Positions 7,716 to 17,380 are shown, numbered from the stretch's first letter. The stretch: DNA of 39,235 nucleotides from Candidatus Scalindua rubra (GCA_001723765.1 MAYW01000027.1:1-39235), one strand, 5' to 3'. Notes: generated from the letters alone by a model not told the origin. Numbers and translations are program-made.

Positions 7716-10613
7716 CTACTTTTTCTTGAACAATCCATTTAATAGCCTATTCAAACTTCTAGGATCACGGCAAACCAATAATTCCCATCTCCCAACACTA
7801 CCATGATAATTAACTGCCTTAATCCACCTCTCAGTAGCAGTCTTTTTCTGTCTGTCTTGCTCTGATTCGTATCCTTTAACTTCGATGATTACGGTAGCTT
7901 CACCATTATAGGTTTTATACCTCACAAGAAAATCAGGATAGTAAGAATGTCTTACGCCAAGATAGTCATATGGGATTATGAAATCAAGGTGTTCATTTTT
8001 TACATAGGAAATTACATTAGTATTTTCTTCGAGATAAAAAGCTACAGTATGTTCCCAAGAGCGATTGTCTGTAACTACATGACTTACGTGACTTGTGAGA
8101 GTAGAATGTGCCCTTCGGACTGTACGGAAAAGAACCTCTGATGTTGAACCTTTTGGTCTGAATCTTTCTATTATTGGCAATAATGGAGCCTCGCCCTTAT
8201 TTGTATCTGGCTCTATCGTAGTAAGCAATCTTTCAACAATAAGTTGAATATATTTTTCAAGCGCTATCTCATTAGGTTTTGCATCTAAAAATCGGACCTT
8301 TTCACTTACAAATTTCTTTACAATTGCTAACACCTGTGGAAATAAGGTCTCGCGTGCTTGCCATTCAAATTTGTCCTTATGTTTAAGTGCATTGGTGATT
8401 CGTTTTGCTATCTCAAATAATGTTTCATGTAACCTCTTCGACTGGTGAAATGGATTTCTGTCCTGATTAACTTCTTGCCCTGGTCCCAGTCTACTTGGTG
8501 AGCCAATTTTATATCCTACTGTTCCTTTTGAAACTACCTTAGTTGGCTCCTTACTGGGATCAACAGTAATTTCCTTCATTTTGATAATGTCTGCCTTTAT
8601 TTTGCTTCTAATATCGAATACATAACCTTCTACACGTGGAAATTCTATTTTCAAATGTTCTCTATCCTTCAATGCCTGAACGAGGGTTGATGGCGGAGGT
8701 GGCAATGCAGGACCCTTGCCCTTTTTCTTTACAGGTATGACCTCAAAGGGTATTCCATAAACATCAACATACTCAGGTGGGAGCATCCCATTATCATCAA
8801 GAGTATAGTTTATCCTCCTTAATCCACGACCGACAACCTGTTCGCATAAGAGCTGAGATGCAAAAGCCCTCAGCCCAAAAACCTGTGTCACATTGTTTGC
8901 ATCCCATCCCTCATTAAGCATCGCAACAGAAACAACACACCGCACATCCTTACCATGAGGGTCACCTTTTCCTTCCCATTCAATCTTACCAACAGTTGCC
9001 ACTTTACGTCTCAAACCTTGCGCCACTTCCTGCTTAGTCTTTGTATCTCCTTCACTCTCAGCTTCATTTAAAAGTTTTGTATCGATCCTCATTGTAGGCT
9101 GAAAAGATTCACTATTTCCTAAAATCTCGGGGAATAACTTACCACCTGAAAATACACGTATTTTCTTTTTTGACGATTTATCTTCAACTATCTTTTCACC
9201 ACTTATATATTCAAAAATAAGCTCTGCAAGGTCTGTATTGTCACAAACGCAGATCATTGCGGGAGGCACAGGATAATCGCTATCCCTAAATTCCTTAAAT
9301 GTCTTTTTCCATTCACCTGCAAGAGTAGCAAGCGCTCCTTCTGCTTCTCTGAAAACTGATTCAGGTTTTGGCTTTCTTCTTTGAGTAGCTCTCTCAGAGG
9401 CTGGCAAAGATTCGTTTATAGTTTTCCATATGTGGAAATACTTAGGTATAGGTTGCCCTGAGTTATCATCTACAGGTATACGAGGAATTTTAACAATACC
9501 GCTTTCAATAGCATCAACTAGACCGAAGTCTGAGACAAGCCAGGGAAAAGGTGAACCTTCTGGGTATCCACTTCCTTGAATGTAGAATGGTGTGGCTGAC
9601 AGATCAACGCAGAAGTTATTCTTCCTTGCAATGTTTATCTTATCAAGCCCGCCAATCCAGATTGTAGCTTTTTCTTTTTCTTCCTTTATCTTTTTTCTTT
9701 CCTCAGCAGAAAGTATCTTTAATTCATCATCGATTTCATAAGGAGCAGGCCTATAAGCATGATGAGCTTCATCATTAAATATAAGAAGATTTTCCTTGCC
9801 TTGCAGATCTTTCAAAACCCTATTGCAGAATGCCCTTTCGTTTTCCTTTCCTCTTTGAACAATGCTCCTTTTTTTGCCATCATCAACTGGTAAAAATGCA
9901 TGCCAGTTAGTAACAAGGAACTTCCCCTTTGACAGCAACGCCATCATCGAACGTGGAACAAGATCAAACTTCTCATAGTAGTTTTCTGAATTGGAAGGAT
10001 AGAGAACAGAAAGTCTCTCATATATTGTAAGATTTGGGCATACAAAAAGAATAGCGTCTGAAAACCTTTTATCTTTCCTGTACTGTACTTTATTTATAAC
10101 TGACCATGTAGCAAGCATAGCCATAACTATGGTCTTACCGCTGCCAGTTGCCATCTTCAGGCCATATCTTTTCAAGGCTTTATACCCCTTTGCAAGGTCA
10201 GATTCTAAGGGGAAATCTTGAGGAATGGTTAAGCCTCTTGGATTTTTAGATATAATTTCAATTAGAAAAATTATTGTCTCAACCGCTTCTAACTGGCAGA
10301 AAAAAAGTTTTCTTTCCCTATCAGTAGAGTTCCAATGTTGGAGTAGCCTTTGTGTAATCCCCGTAATGCCTTTATATCCGCCTTCGCGCCATTCTTTAAC
10401 CCTCTGACGTATAGTGTTTACTAGTTCAAGCTCCTTGAATTGCTCCTCAACAAAAAGCCCTATTTGTGCATCAGGTTGTTTGCCTGTTCGGAAATAATAT
10501 CCCGCAGGACGTCTTCCAGTCATCTTCTTAGACTGCCCTTCATCATAGATCCAGTATTCCTTTGGTTCTTTAAAGGGGTTGTTCAGGATCGGGTTGTCAA
10601 CTGCAAGGGTCAT
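7716..10613 (-). CDS. Type III-like restriction enzyme, helicase-nuclease subunit (Res)
   Basis: 965 aa. The SF2 helicase core has Walker A KMATGSGKT (~153-161), the Walker B-type LLIFNDEAHHAYRP, motif III LSATPFY, and the late helicase motifs around MLNEGWDANNVTQVFGLRAF and EQVVGRGLRR. The C-terminus carries a PD-(D/E)xK nuclease signature: YYPDFLVRYK followed by ATVIIEVKGYE. Such Res subunits translocate on DNA and cleave unmodified sites with a Mod partner. The architecture resembles the family NCBI calls BPTD_3080 (recalled, not searched). Mod is encoded 4 kb upstream, separated by a SIR2-Argonaute pair and decayed MNT/HEPN genes. The ATG at 10613 has no strong Shine-Dalgarno. The ORF looks intact. 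Confidence 0.88.
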   Translation of the reverse strand: MTLAVDNPILNNPFKEPKEYWIYDEGQSKKMTGRRPAGYYFRTGKQPDAQIGLFVEEQFKELELVNTIRQRVKEWREGGYKGITGITQRLLQHWNSTDRERKLFFCQLEAVETIIFLIEIISKNPRGLTIPQDFPLESDLAKGYKALKRYGLKMATGSGKTIVMAMLATWSVINKVQYRKDKRFSDAILFVCPNLTIYERLSVLYPSNSENYYEKFDLVPRSMMALLSKGKFLVTNWHAFLPVDDGKKRSIVQRGKENERAFCNRVLKDLQGKENLLIFNDEAHHAYRPAPYEIDDELKILSAEERKKIKEEKEKATIWIGGLDKINIARKNNFCVDLSATPFYIQGSGYPEGSPFPWLVSDFGLVDAIESGIVKIPRIPVDDNSGQPIPKYFHIWKTINESLPASERATQRRKPKPESVFREAEGALATLAGEWKKTFKEFRDSDYPVPPAMICVCDNTDLAELIFEYISGEKIVEDKSSKKKIRVFSGGKLFPEILGNSESFQPTMRIDTKLLNEAESEGDTKTKQEVAQGLRRKVATVGKIEWEGKGDPHGKDVRCVVSVAMLNEGWDANNVTQVFGLRAFASQLLCEQVVGRGLRRINYTLDDNGMLPPEYVDVYGIPFEVIPVKKKGKGPALPPPPSTLVQALKDREHLKIEFPRVEGYVFDIRSKIKADIIKMKEITVDPSKEPTKVVSKGTVGYKIGSPSRLGPGQEVNQDRNPFHQSKRLHETLFEIAKRITNALKHKDKFEWQARETLFPQVLAIVKKFVSEKVRFLDAKPNEIALEKYIQLIVERLLTTIEPDTNKGEAPLLPIIERFRPKGSTSEVLFRTVRRAHSTLTSHVSHVVTDNRSWEHTVAFYLEENTNVISYVKNEHLDFIIPYDYLGVRHSYYPDFLVRYKTYNGEATVIIEVKGYESEQDRQKKTATERWIKAVNYHGSVGRWELLVCRDPRSLNRLLNGLFKKK

Positions 10614-10660
10614 GATTAGTTTGTTTAAAAAATTATTGTGTCTCTATCTTTTGCAAGTAG

Positions 10661-10702
10661 TCAAAAAACTTTGATTTCTTCACGAAGTTCTTCAACTGTC
10701 AT
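10661..10702 (-). pseudogene. Stub of a second gene after the MNT nucleotidyltransferase (13 codons)
   Basis: ATG at 10702 overlaps the stop of the upstream nucleotidyltransferase (ATGA) and reads MTVEELREEIKVF before a stop. After a 6-T run another frame continues DYLQKIETQ. The position and coupling are those of a HEPN-type partner of an MNT antitoxin, but the piece is too short to identify by itself. Confidence 0.35.
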
Positions 10703-10968
10703 AACAAAACCTTGCCTTTTGTCTCAATATGTCGGGTAAACCGTGTTGGAGGACTTAAAGGTACAATATCAAGGGGCGTTTCCAGTTCTTCCTCAAGCCT
10801 TGCAGCAAGCTCATACAATTTCCACCCCGGGATCCCCTCACAGGCCAGATCAATATCTCTTGCCTTCATCGGCATTTCACTTGCACTGCCAAAAAGGATT
10901 AAACGCGTAGGACCATAGCTCTTTGCTAAAGCAACTATCCTTTCAATTTGTGATTGTTTAATTGCCAT
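10699..10968 (-). CDS. MNT-type nucleotidyltransferase (MntA-like antitoxin)
   Basis: 89 aa minimal nucleotidyltransferase. The signature LILFGSASEMPMKARDIDLA supplies the GSx(n)DxD metal-binding pair (D and D of RDIDLA). In the family these proteins pair with HEPN RNases, and some AMPylate the HEPN toxin. The ATG at 10968 follows a strong AAAGGAGG. Downstream is only a 13-codon stub overlapping its stop; upstream is a truncated HepT. It therefore appears to be an antitoxin left without a working toxin. Confidence 0.8.
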   Translation of the reverse strand: MAIKQSQIERIVALAKSYGPTRLILFGSASEMPMKARDIDLACEGIPGWKLYELAARLEEELETPLDIVPLSPPTRFTRHIETKGKVLL

Positions 10969-10995
10969 TTTCTATGCCTCCTTTTTCAATCTGCT

Positions 10996-11112
10996 TCAAA
11001 AACATCCTTGAAGAAACTTATTATAAGTTAATCCCTTAGTGTATAGGGTCACCATCTCTATCGCTTCTATAATATCACCAAGAAAATCTTTCTCTCTTCT
11101 CTTCTTAGACAT
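10996..11112 (-). pseudogene. HepT-like HEPN toxin (DUF86), N-terminal 38 codons only
   Basis: ATG 11112 overlaps the end of the frameshifted MntA gene and reads MSKKRREKDFLGDIIEAIEM, then VTLYTKGLTYNKFLQGCF-stop. The helix 'KDFLGDIIEAIE...YTKGLTYNKFL' is typical of the first helix and loop of DUF86/HepT proteins. The rest, including the Rx4-6H RNase motif, is missing, so no catalytic toxin can be made. Confidence 0.7.
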
Positions 11113-11425
11113 ATACCAGGTTTTTTTTTACATCTTCAGCAATGTGTTTATATCTGGGATTGTTAAAGCTGCGCTTGTAGCAATCAAATGTTGCAACATC
11201 GACTTTTTTCCTAACATTTCTTCAAGTCTATCTGCAAGCTCTATGAATTCAAGGCCAAGTGGCTTTTTTTAGTTCTACAAGGATATCTATATCACTCTTT
11301 TTCTTTTGTTTGCCTTTTGCGTAAGAACCGAAAATAGCTATTCTTTTTACGCCATATTCTGAGGTTAAAGAGGGAAGCTCTTTTCTTAATAATTCCTTTA
11401 CTTTATTCTGAGATATTATCTTCAT
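11105..11425 (-). pseudogene. MntA-like nucleotidyltransferase with two compensating frameshifts
   Basis: ATG 11425 (preceded by GAAGGAG) begins MKIISQNKVKELLRKEL. It contains the nucleotidyltransferase motif IAIFGSYAKGKQKKKSDIDILVE (GS and DxD both present in its two halves). A 7-A run (plus 11264-11270) adds one base and causes an early stop. Correcting it gives KKPLGLEFIELADRLEEMLG, and restoring one A at a 6-A run (plus 11203-11209) gives KKVDVATFDCYKRSF, ending NLVYV at 11105. The two shifts cancel in total length (321 nt). Partner of the adjacent HepT stub. Sequencing error in homopolymers is a strong alternative to real decay. Confidence 0.7.
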
Positions 11426-11455
11426 ACGGCGACTCCTTCGAGATAAAAAATTTTT

Positions 11456-11506
11456 TTATGCAAGGTCTTTGAATCTCTTAACTATTTTTAGGTCTTCTTT
11501 GCTCAT
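11456..11506 (-). pseudogene. Possible further MNT nucleotidyltransferase stub (16 codons)
   Basis: ATG 11506 reads MSKEDLKIVKRFKDLA then stop. This resembles the helix preceding the GS motif in MNT nucleotidyltransferases. Too short to prove. It lies between the Argonaute gene and the frameshifted MntA. Confidence 0.25.
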
Positions 11507-11562
11507 TTTACTAATCGTTTACAATACAATACCTTTAACAAAAAACAACATAACTATATCTA

Positions 11563-13026
11563 TTATATATAGTACCTAAAATCTTTAGGCACATGACTAT
11601 ATGATTCTAATTGTTTCACTATATCTGAAATGCTATGTGCAAATTCAATAGTAACTGGTAGCTTATTATAAATCTGAAGATTATTCCAATTCATTTTTGT
11701 AAGCTTTAATATATCCATGGAAACTGTCTCCATAGGGTCTTTACCTAGATAACGTGTAATTAACAATGGTGCAGGTATTGAACGTTTTTCTTGGTAAAAG
11801 TGCCATCCTCTTGGGTCTACACCATCTAAATCTCCAGATGTCCATAAAAGAAAAGAATATTTATCTAGAGGCAACACAGTTCCCCTTTTTACGGGAAAAT
11901 TCGATACTTTTTGTTTTCTATCTTTTACCTCTCCTTGTATTGTTCTATAAAGGCTCTCTTGTTGTATGGTTAAAAGTTCAATATTATTTATTCCTTCCAA
12001 TGCTTCAACAATTCCCTCTATTTCTTCTTTTTTAAATGGTGTTGACTTATGAACCACAATCTTCGAAGGCAATTCACTATTTATAGTCTGGTAATCCTGT
12101 CTTATAATTGTAAAGAGCCGTCTAGCATCTTCTGCATTCATATATGGATTTTTTCTTTTATTACCTATTATTTTTCCCCAAAGTGGATTTTCTATTGGAA
12201 AAAGGTGAAACCTTATCCCTTCACCTCTTTCGTCGAACACATGGCTGGAACCGAGGACAATACGATTTGCACCACTACCTGGCTTAATACCATATGCTAA
12301 ACCGATAAAAGCCGCTCTCTCAGCTCTATCTGCTAATTTACAGGGAATACCCCCTGTTTTGGTATAAATAGCAGAGGATAACCACCATAATTTACGAATA
12401 GTATCCTTGTTATTATCATTGCCTATCTTAGGAAGATGTTCTTCTTTTATAAGTTGAAGTTTTAAATTGGAAGGGGCCGAATAAGCCTTGAGATGATCGT
12501 GAAAATTGAAATAATAATTTTCACCTCTGACTTCCAAAAAATCTTTCATTTCTCTACTCACAAACAATACTATTAAGTCTAACTGCTCTCTTTTATCGCC
12601 CAATAATTTTAATTTCCTTTTAACCACTTCAAGAAATGCCAACTCAGGATTCTCAGCATTCGTGCACTGCTTTATCTCATTGGTACCGATGCGTTCAATT
12701 AAGTTTTCAGGAATATCTAAGTTCAAGCCATATATTTGCTTAAATCCTTTATAGTCTCTCAAGTACTCATGGATTTGTCCTAATTTAACTTCTGACAATA
12801 ACATTTGAACGTATCTTTGGATTAGGTTAACTTTATGAGAGACAGAAATTATCGCTATTCTTATAGGATTTGATGGACGTTGAATAAAGCCAGGAATAGA
12901 AGCATCGTATGGCCCCCAATTTTGTAAACCTTCCAATGGGCTAATAGATTTATAAGATGGCTCCACACTGCTAAAAGATAGTTCTGGTTCAGGTATTAAT
13001 ATGTAATTGCTTCTATAATGTGCCAC
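11563..13026 (-). CDS. Short prokaryotic Argonaute (MID-PIWI, catalytically inactive), SPARSA subunit
   Basis: 487 aa, the size of short pAgos (MID plus PIWI, no N or PAZ). A MID-like Rossmann half is seen at ~55-200 (IRIAIISVSHKVNLI; LDLIVLFVSREM). PIWI-like strands follow: RAAFIGLAYGIKPG (~238-250), IVLGSSHVFDERGEG, SKIVVHKSTPFKKEE (~321-335), and near the C-terminus RSIPAPLLITRYLG. Where slicer Argonautes carry their first DEDX Asp (IGxDx) this has GLAY, and the later VVHKSTP lacks the usual Asp, so no cleavage is expected. Starts with GTG, preceded by TTGAGG and only 3 nt after the SIR2-APAZ stop. In known SPARSA systems the pAgo uses a guide to sense invader DNA and activates the SIR2 NADase. 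Assignment is by eye. Confidence 0.85.
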   Translation of the reverse strand: MAHYRSNYILIPEPELSFSSVEPSYKSISPLEGLQNWGPYDASIPGFIQRPSNPIRIAIISVSHKVNLIQRYVQMLLSEVKLGQIHEYLRDYKGFKQIYGLNLDIPENLIERIGTNEIKQCTNAENPELAFLEVVKRKLKLLGDKREQLDLIVLFVSREMKDFLEVRGENYYFNFHDHLKAYSAPSNLKLQLIKEEHLPKIGNDNNKDTIRKLWWLSSAIYTKTGGIPCKLADRAERAAFIGLAYGIKPGSGANRIVLGSSHVFDERGEGIRFHLFPIENPLWGKIIGNKRKNPYMNAEDARRLFTIIRQDYQTINSELPSKIVVHKSTPFKKEEIEGIVEALEGINNIELLTIQQESLYRTIQGEVKDRKQKVSNFPVKRGTVLPLDKYSFLLWTSGDLDGVDPRGWHFYQEKRSIPAPLLITRYLGKDPMETVSMDILKLTKMNWNNLQIYNKLPVTIEFAHSISDIVKQLESYSHVPKDFRYYI

Positions 13027-13029
13027 ACT

Positions 13030-14691
13030 TTACCTCAAAGACGAGAAACTATAACCTCCGTCAATGATAAATCTGGCAGACGGAGGATCTGCCTTTACTG
13101 GATAGGATACCTCAATTTTGTTTTTTCCATTTTTTAAAATATTAATCCAGTCTCGTAACATTTCTCTTATTTCTGAATTGTATTTTGAACTTATAATCTC
13201 ATTTTTGAACACTTTTTTGACTTCTTCCGGGAGAGGAGAGCCATCAGTTTGCATAGGAAGGATAGTAGGATTAAGGATTAAGAATAACTCTCTTTCTCTA
13301 AATTCTAATCCATAAGAAAAAGCTTGATAGTATATGCATCTTTGTCGTGTCCATTTTGAATCATAATTTTTAAATGTTTTAGAGTTCCAAAAAGTCCTCT
13401 TGCCATATCTTTTTAATTCTAACGCAGATTCAAAATATTTGTTGAGCATATCATAAAAGAGCTTATAAACAAATCCATGTTGCCAATTAAGTTTATTTAA
13501 ATGTACTTCTAAGATATTTAAAATTTCAATAGTATCTTTTATGTGGGAACTAAAAACTTTTTCAATTAATGATCTGTTACCAATTGCTATGATTGATGGC
13601 CCATTAGAAAGGCTTGCAACAATATCATTTGAACCAATGACTTGCCCCAATTCATCCCACGTATTAATGTTAGTTTCAAATTTATGTGCAATTGTTGGAT
13701 ATTCTTCAATATAAGCAGAGTTAGTCATTATGGCAGGTGGTTTTCCACTATTTCCTCTCTCAAAGCAAAAAGGCATTTTCTGTTCATATCTTTCTTTGAT
13801 AATCTTTTCAATTACCTCATCTTTGATTCCTGTTTGTTTATAGAGATGAACCAGAAAGTCATCAAAGCTTTCAATCTCAACAAAATCAGCGTCTAAATTC
13901 TTACTTTTAAGTTTTGAGATTAAACTTTGCACACGTATGCTGGGTTTACTCTCTTTTCGAATGCACCAATAAAACCCTTTAGAAAAGATATCTTCTTCTT
14001 CAACTAATTGTTCAAAGAAAGACATTATGGAATCATCTCTTCCACTATAACCAACTACAATAATGCCAAACTCCTTAAAAAAGTCTTTTAATCGCTTTTG
14101 TATTTGTTCGTTAATTTTCTTTATTTCATCAGTGGTATTTTTCAACTTATCATATCTAAAATCACCATGAAGTTTTATTAGTTGAATTTTATCGCCTGCT
14201 ATTTCTAAATCTCCAGTACGGTGGGAACTTTCATCAGAAACCACAAAAACATCTGGGTATATTTTTTCGATAATATTGTCAAAGTTTGTTGTTACTAAGT
14301 TTCTAATCTTTTTGTTACGAATCAATGCTCCTAAACTTAGATATCCAATACTCGGGGATGAATTTGAAACATAATTATTAATTACTCTTTTTCTGGCATG
14401 AGAAGATGGATACGCCTTTTCAAAAAAGAAGGCATACTCATTCAATTCAACCACAGGAAAATTTGTCTTTATCCAATCCTGCAAGACTCTTTGTATCTTC
14501 GGAAGGGTTATATCCTTTAGTGCTTCCGGTGACACACTATTTTTTGAACAATAGATGTCTCTTTTGAAATACCATGTTAATTCCCATGCTGTTGGGATAC
14601 CAGAGCTCTTTGAAGAACCTGCACCGAGAAGAAAGATTAAATCAGGATTAGAGCGGGATTTAAAGTCTCTTAAAAATTGATCTTCTTTCAT
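13030..14691 (-). CDS. SIR2-APAZ effector (NADase) of a SPARSA-type Argonaute system
   Basis: 553 aa. The N-terminal SIR2 fold has LIFLLGAGSSKSSGIP (~18-33, NAD-binding loop), LVTTNFDNI (~132-140), KLHGD with the catalytic-type His at ~175, and IIVVGYSGRDDSI (~210-222). Residues ~290-553 have no enzymatic motif and fit an APAZ domain, the module that holds a short pAgo. The length agrees with SIR2-APAZ proteins (~550-600 aa). Its ATG shares one base with the preceding stop (TAATG), coupling it to the methyltransferase, and the pAgo follows after 3 nt. Family knowledge: on guide-target recognition the SIR2 domain depletes NAD+ and the infected cell stops growing. A plain SIR2 defence protein is the alternative, but the Argonaute neighbour argues for SPARSA. 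Confidence 0.87.
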   Translation of the reverse strand: MKEDQFLRDFKSRSNPDLIFLLGAGSSKSSGIPTAWELTWYFKRDIYCSKNSVSPEALKDITLPKIQRVLQDWIKTNFPVVELNEYAFFFEKAYPSSHARKRVINNYVSNSSPSIGYLSLGALIRNKKIRNLVTTNFDNIIEKIYPDVFVVSDESSHRTGDLEIAGDKIQLIKLHGDFRYDKLKNTTDEIKKINEQIQKRLKDFFKEFGIIVVGYSGRDDSIMSFFEQLVEEEDIFSKGFYWCIRKESKPSIRVQSLISKLKSKNLDADFVEIESFDDFLVHLYKQTGIKDEVIEKIIKERYEQKMPFCFERGNSGKPPAIMTNSAYIEEYPTIAHKFETNINTWDELGQVIGSNDIVASLSNGPSIIAIGNRSLIEKVFSSHIKDTIEILNILEVHLNKLNWQHGFVYKLFYDMLNKYFESALELKRYGKRTFWNSKTFKNYDSKWTRQRCIYYQAFSYGLEFRERELFLILNPTILPMQTDGSPLPEEVKKVFKNEIISSKYNSEIREMLRDWINILKNGKNKIEVSYPVKADPPSARFIIDGGYSFSSLR

Positions 14692-17212
14692 TACCCTATC
14701 TCCCTCACCACCATAACTTCATTCCCCCTATGATCAATTACTTTGACGGCGATTCTTTTTTCTTTGCCTGATTTAAATGGTAAGGAGCGTGTACTGGTAA
14801 GGAGTTCAAATTTATCTTCGTCAATAGAAGCTTTAAGAGCCCTTTTTAATTTGTCCCATGCTTTTGAGTCAGGGAAGAACGCCTGAGAAACGCAGAAAGA
14901 ACGTTTATCATAGTCAGTATCAATAAACCATGCCGCAATTCTATCACCACTACCTGAATAGACCTCGCCTGTCAGGGGATCATAAATGTCAACTCCTTTA
15001 AGGATTACTTCATATTCGTTCTTTTTCCTCTTAATCTCAATATCAGGTTCTCCAAATACTGTAAACAACTGACTTGCGGAAGTGGTTTTTAACAAATCGC
15101 CAACAAGGACATCAGGTCTTATGTGTGAATAGAAAACCTTTATCTTTGGATGTTTTACATCCTGAGCAGCAGCATCAAAGGCAAATCCACAAAAAATAAT
15201 TGCATCGTACCCACTGAGATAGGCATCATGGATTCCATCCTCAACCTGTCTTACAGTAACAGGACCATGCGGTGGTCCAAAGGATACTGCTACTCTCTCC
15301 AGTCCATTCTTATCGACCGGTTCTCCCTCTGCATGAATAAAACCTCCACTTACAGGAATGAGGTTTTCAAATTTCATTCGTTTGTTTCCAGGGAAGGTTA
15401 CACCATCTTTGCGCAGAAGTTCTATTAATGTATGGATGTGGTTTTCAGCATCAACCCTCGTTATGTCATTCCGAGCGGAGCGAGAATCTCGTCCTTAGAT
15501 TGCTTCGTCTCTTCACTCCTCTCAATGACAGTATGTGATTCTCGTTCAATTTCTGTTTCATAATTCACATCTTCAAACTCAGTAACAGAATGTTGAGGTA
15601 TTCCCTCAACTGTAAATGGCCCGGTTATCCTTACCTTACTCCTGTCAATCTCTGGTTTGTCAAGAAGTGTTTCCTTTTGTGGTGGCTCATTCTTAGCGAT
15701 TTGTTTCAGAGTTATATGCGGTACTTCCTCATAGATAAATCCTCCTTTAACACCCATCTTCTCGTCAGCAAGTTTATAATATGGATATACAGCCGTCATA
15801 AGCCTTTGCCTTGCAAGGGTCAACGCCACCCTTGAAGTATCACAAGTTATCCACCGCCTGCCCCACTGCTCGGCTACATATGCAGTCGTTCCACTTCCAC
15901 AAGTAGGGTCAAAGACTAAATCTCCAGGATCTGTGGTCATGAGGATACATCGTGTAATAACTTTTACATTTGTTTGAACAACATATTGAATATTTGCTTC
16001 ACCCATCACATCGTCCCATATAGAAGTTATACCGGAAAATGGAAAATCATCAAAGAAATGAATATAACGCAAGGTATTTTTTGTAGCTAATAACCTTCGA
16101 CTCTTTTCAAGATTTTGTAAACCTTTAATTGTGGTTCTCCAACCAGCATTTGATCTTGGAGTATACGTCTTTCCTTGAAATTCATAAGGTTGAGTTGTTG
16201 ACTCAGATCCTGTCCGAGAATGTAAATCAGTACTTTTAAAAATTCTGGAACCATCTGGCAAATTTTTTTGACCCATCAATTCTTCGCTCCTAATAGACCG
16301 TGTTGTTCCATCTTTAAGGAGCAATTGTCTAAACTCAGCTGATTCTAGTCCGATTTTCTTTTCTGAGTATAGTGGTCTAAATTTCAAATATGACTTATCC
16401 TTGCAATACCATATAAGGAAATCTGCGACTGTTGGGACTGCAATGGAAGTTTGACTTCCAGATTTTTTGAAAGTTATTAGATTTACAAAATTCTCCTTCC
16501 CAAACACTTCATCCATCAATTCTCTTACATGATGTAGATTCTCATCAGAAATCTGGACGAAGATGCTGCCACTTTCTGTAAGAAGTTCACGGCTTAAAAG
16601 TAATCTATCTCTTAAATATGTAAGATATGAATGTATCCCAAGTTGCCATGTGTCACGGTAAGCCCTTATCTGTTCAGGCTCACGCACCATAAAATTATCC
16701 TGGTCTTTGACATCCCTTTGCTTTGTTGTTGGTTGAAAATTAGATGAAAACCTTACACCATAAGGTGGGTCAACATATATACACTGTACTTTGCCTGCCA
16801 TCATCTCACGTTCAAGGAGTGAGTTCGTTATAAGCAAGGAATCTCCGAGTATCAGCCTGTTTGTCCAGTCCATATCATGCTGATAGAACTCAACAAGTTT
16901 CTTAAGTGGCATGTCGGGCTTCGCAAATAGATACATTTGTGGGTCTTTTCTCTTTACTGATCTGATGATTGCCTCAGTGGCTATGTGTTCATGGATGTGC
17001 AAAGATACCGTGGGAACCTCAAAAGATGTATGTTCCGCCTTGCCTGACCATATTAATTGAGGATCAAGATGTGGGTTGTATTGATATTTTTTGGGTTTAG
17101 GTTTTGAAGTGTCGTAAGATGCAAGTCCAGCAAGAACAGCATTTTTACGAGTATCTTTTTCGTGCCTGTAAGCTTCTATCTTTTCCTTTTTATTACGAGT
17201 TTTTCTTGCCAA
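14691..17212 (-). pseudogene. Type III-like DNA methyltransferase (Mod), interrupted by a 67-bp repeat
   Basis: The first part (17212-15461, 583 aa) carries the beta-class order: catalytic CIYVDPPYGVRFS (~145-155), then the SAM motif VFDPTCGSGTTAYVAEQ (~433-449). The start is TTG, 8 nt after AAGGAGG. After EIERESH the frame enters a palindromic repeat (15464-15530) coding TVIERSEETKQ...LGMT and stops. Beyond it, in another frame, coding resumes as RVDAENHIHTLIELLRKDG and runs into the 228-aa downstream frame (MKFENLIPVSGGFIHAEGEP...VVREIG, to 14691). That matches the normal C-terminal part of such methyltransferases, which continue to ~800+ aa. Either two polypeptides are made or the enzyme is inactivated. 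The final stop is coupled to the SIR2-APAZ gene. Partner Res is at 7716-10613. Confidence 0.82.
15464..15530. repeat. 67-bp palindromic repeat with TGTCATT termini, inserted in mod
   Basis: Begins TGTCATTCCGAGCGGAGCG and ends CTCTCAATGACA, giving TGTCATT/AATGACA terminal inverted repeats. TGTCATTCCG plus a following GAATCT also occurs at 25859 and 31895, so this is a dispersed family. Its minus-strand reading (VIERSEETKQ...) is a peptide often seen when such repeats are translated. Confidence 0.75.
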
Positions 17213-17317
17213 GAGTTGATCCTCCTTGTAATTACCTTAAAATATATAAATTTTCGGCAATAAATGCAACACATGAAAACATAATCAATTTGTAACAATA
17301 GAGAAAGCAACTTTTTT

Positions 17318-17380
17318 TTGATTCTTACGAGGTTCTCCATGGTAATGCAATTCATCGTCAATCAAAAATTTGTAACAAGA
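17318..17380. repeat. Left copy of a diverged direct repeat flanking the AbrB/VapC fragment
   Basis: TTGATTCTTA (17318) followed 23 nt later by GGTAATGCAATT (17341) and a TCATCGTCAA. The same order and spacing recur at 18020-18064. The two copies bracket the truncated toxin-antitoxin module at 17461-17850. Confidence 0.5.
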
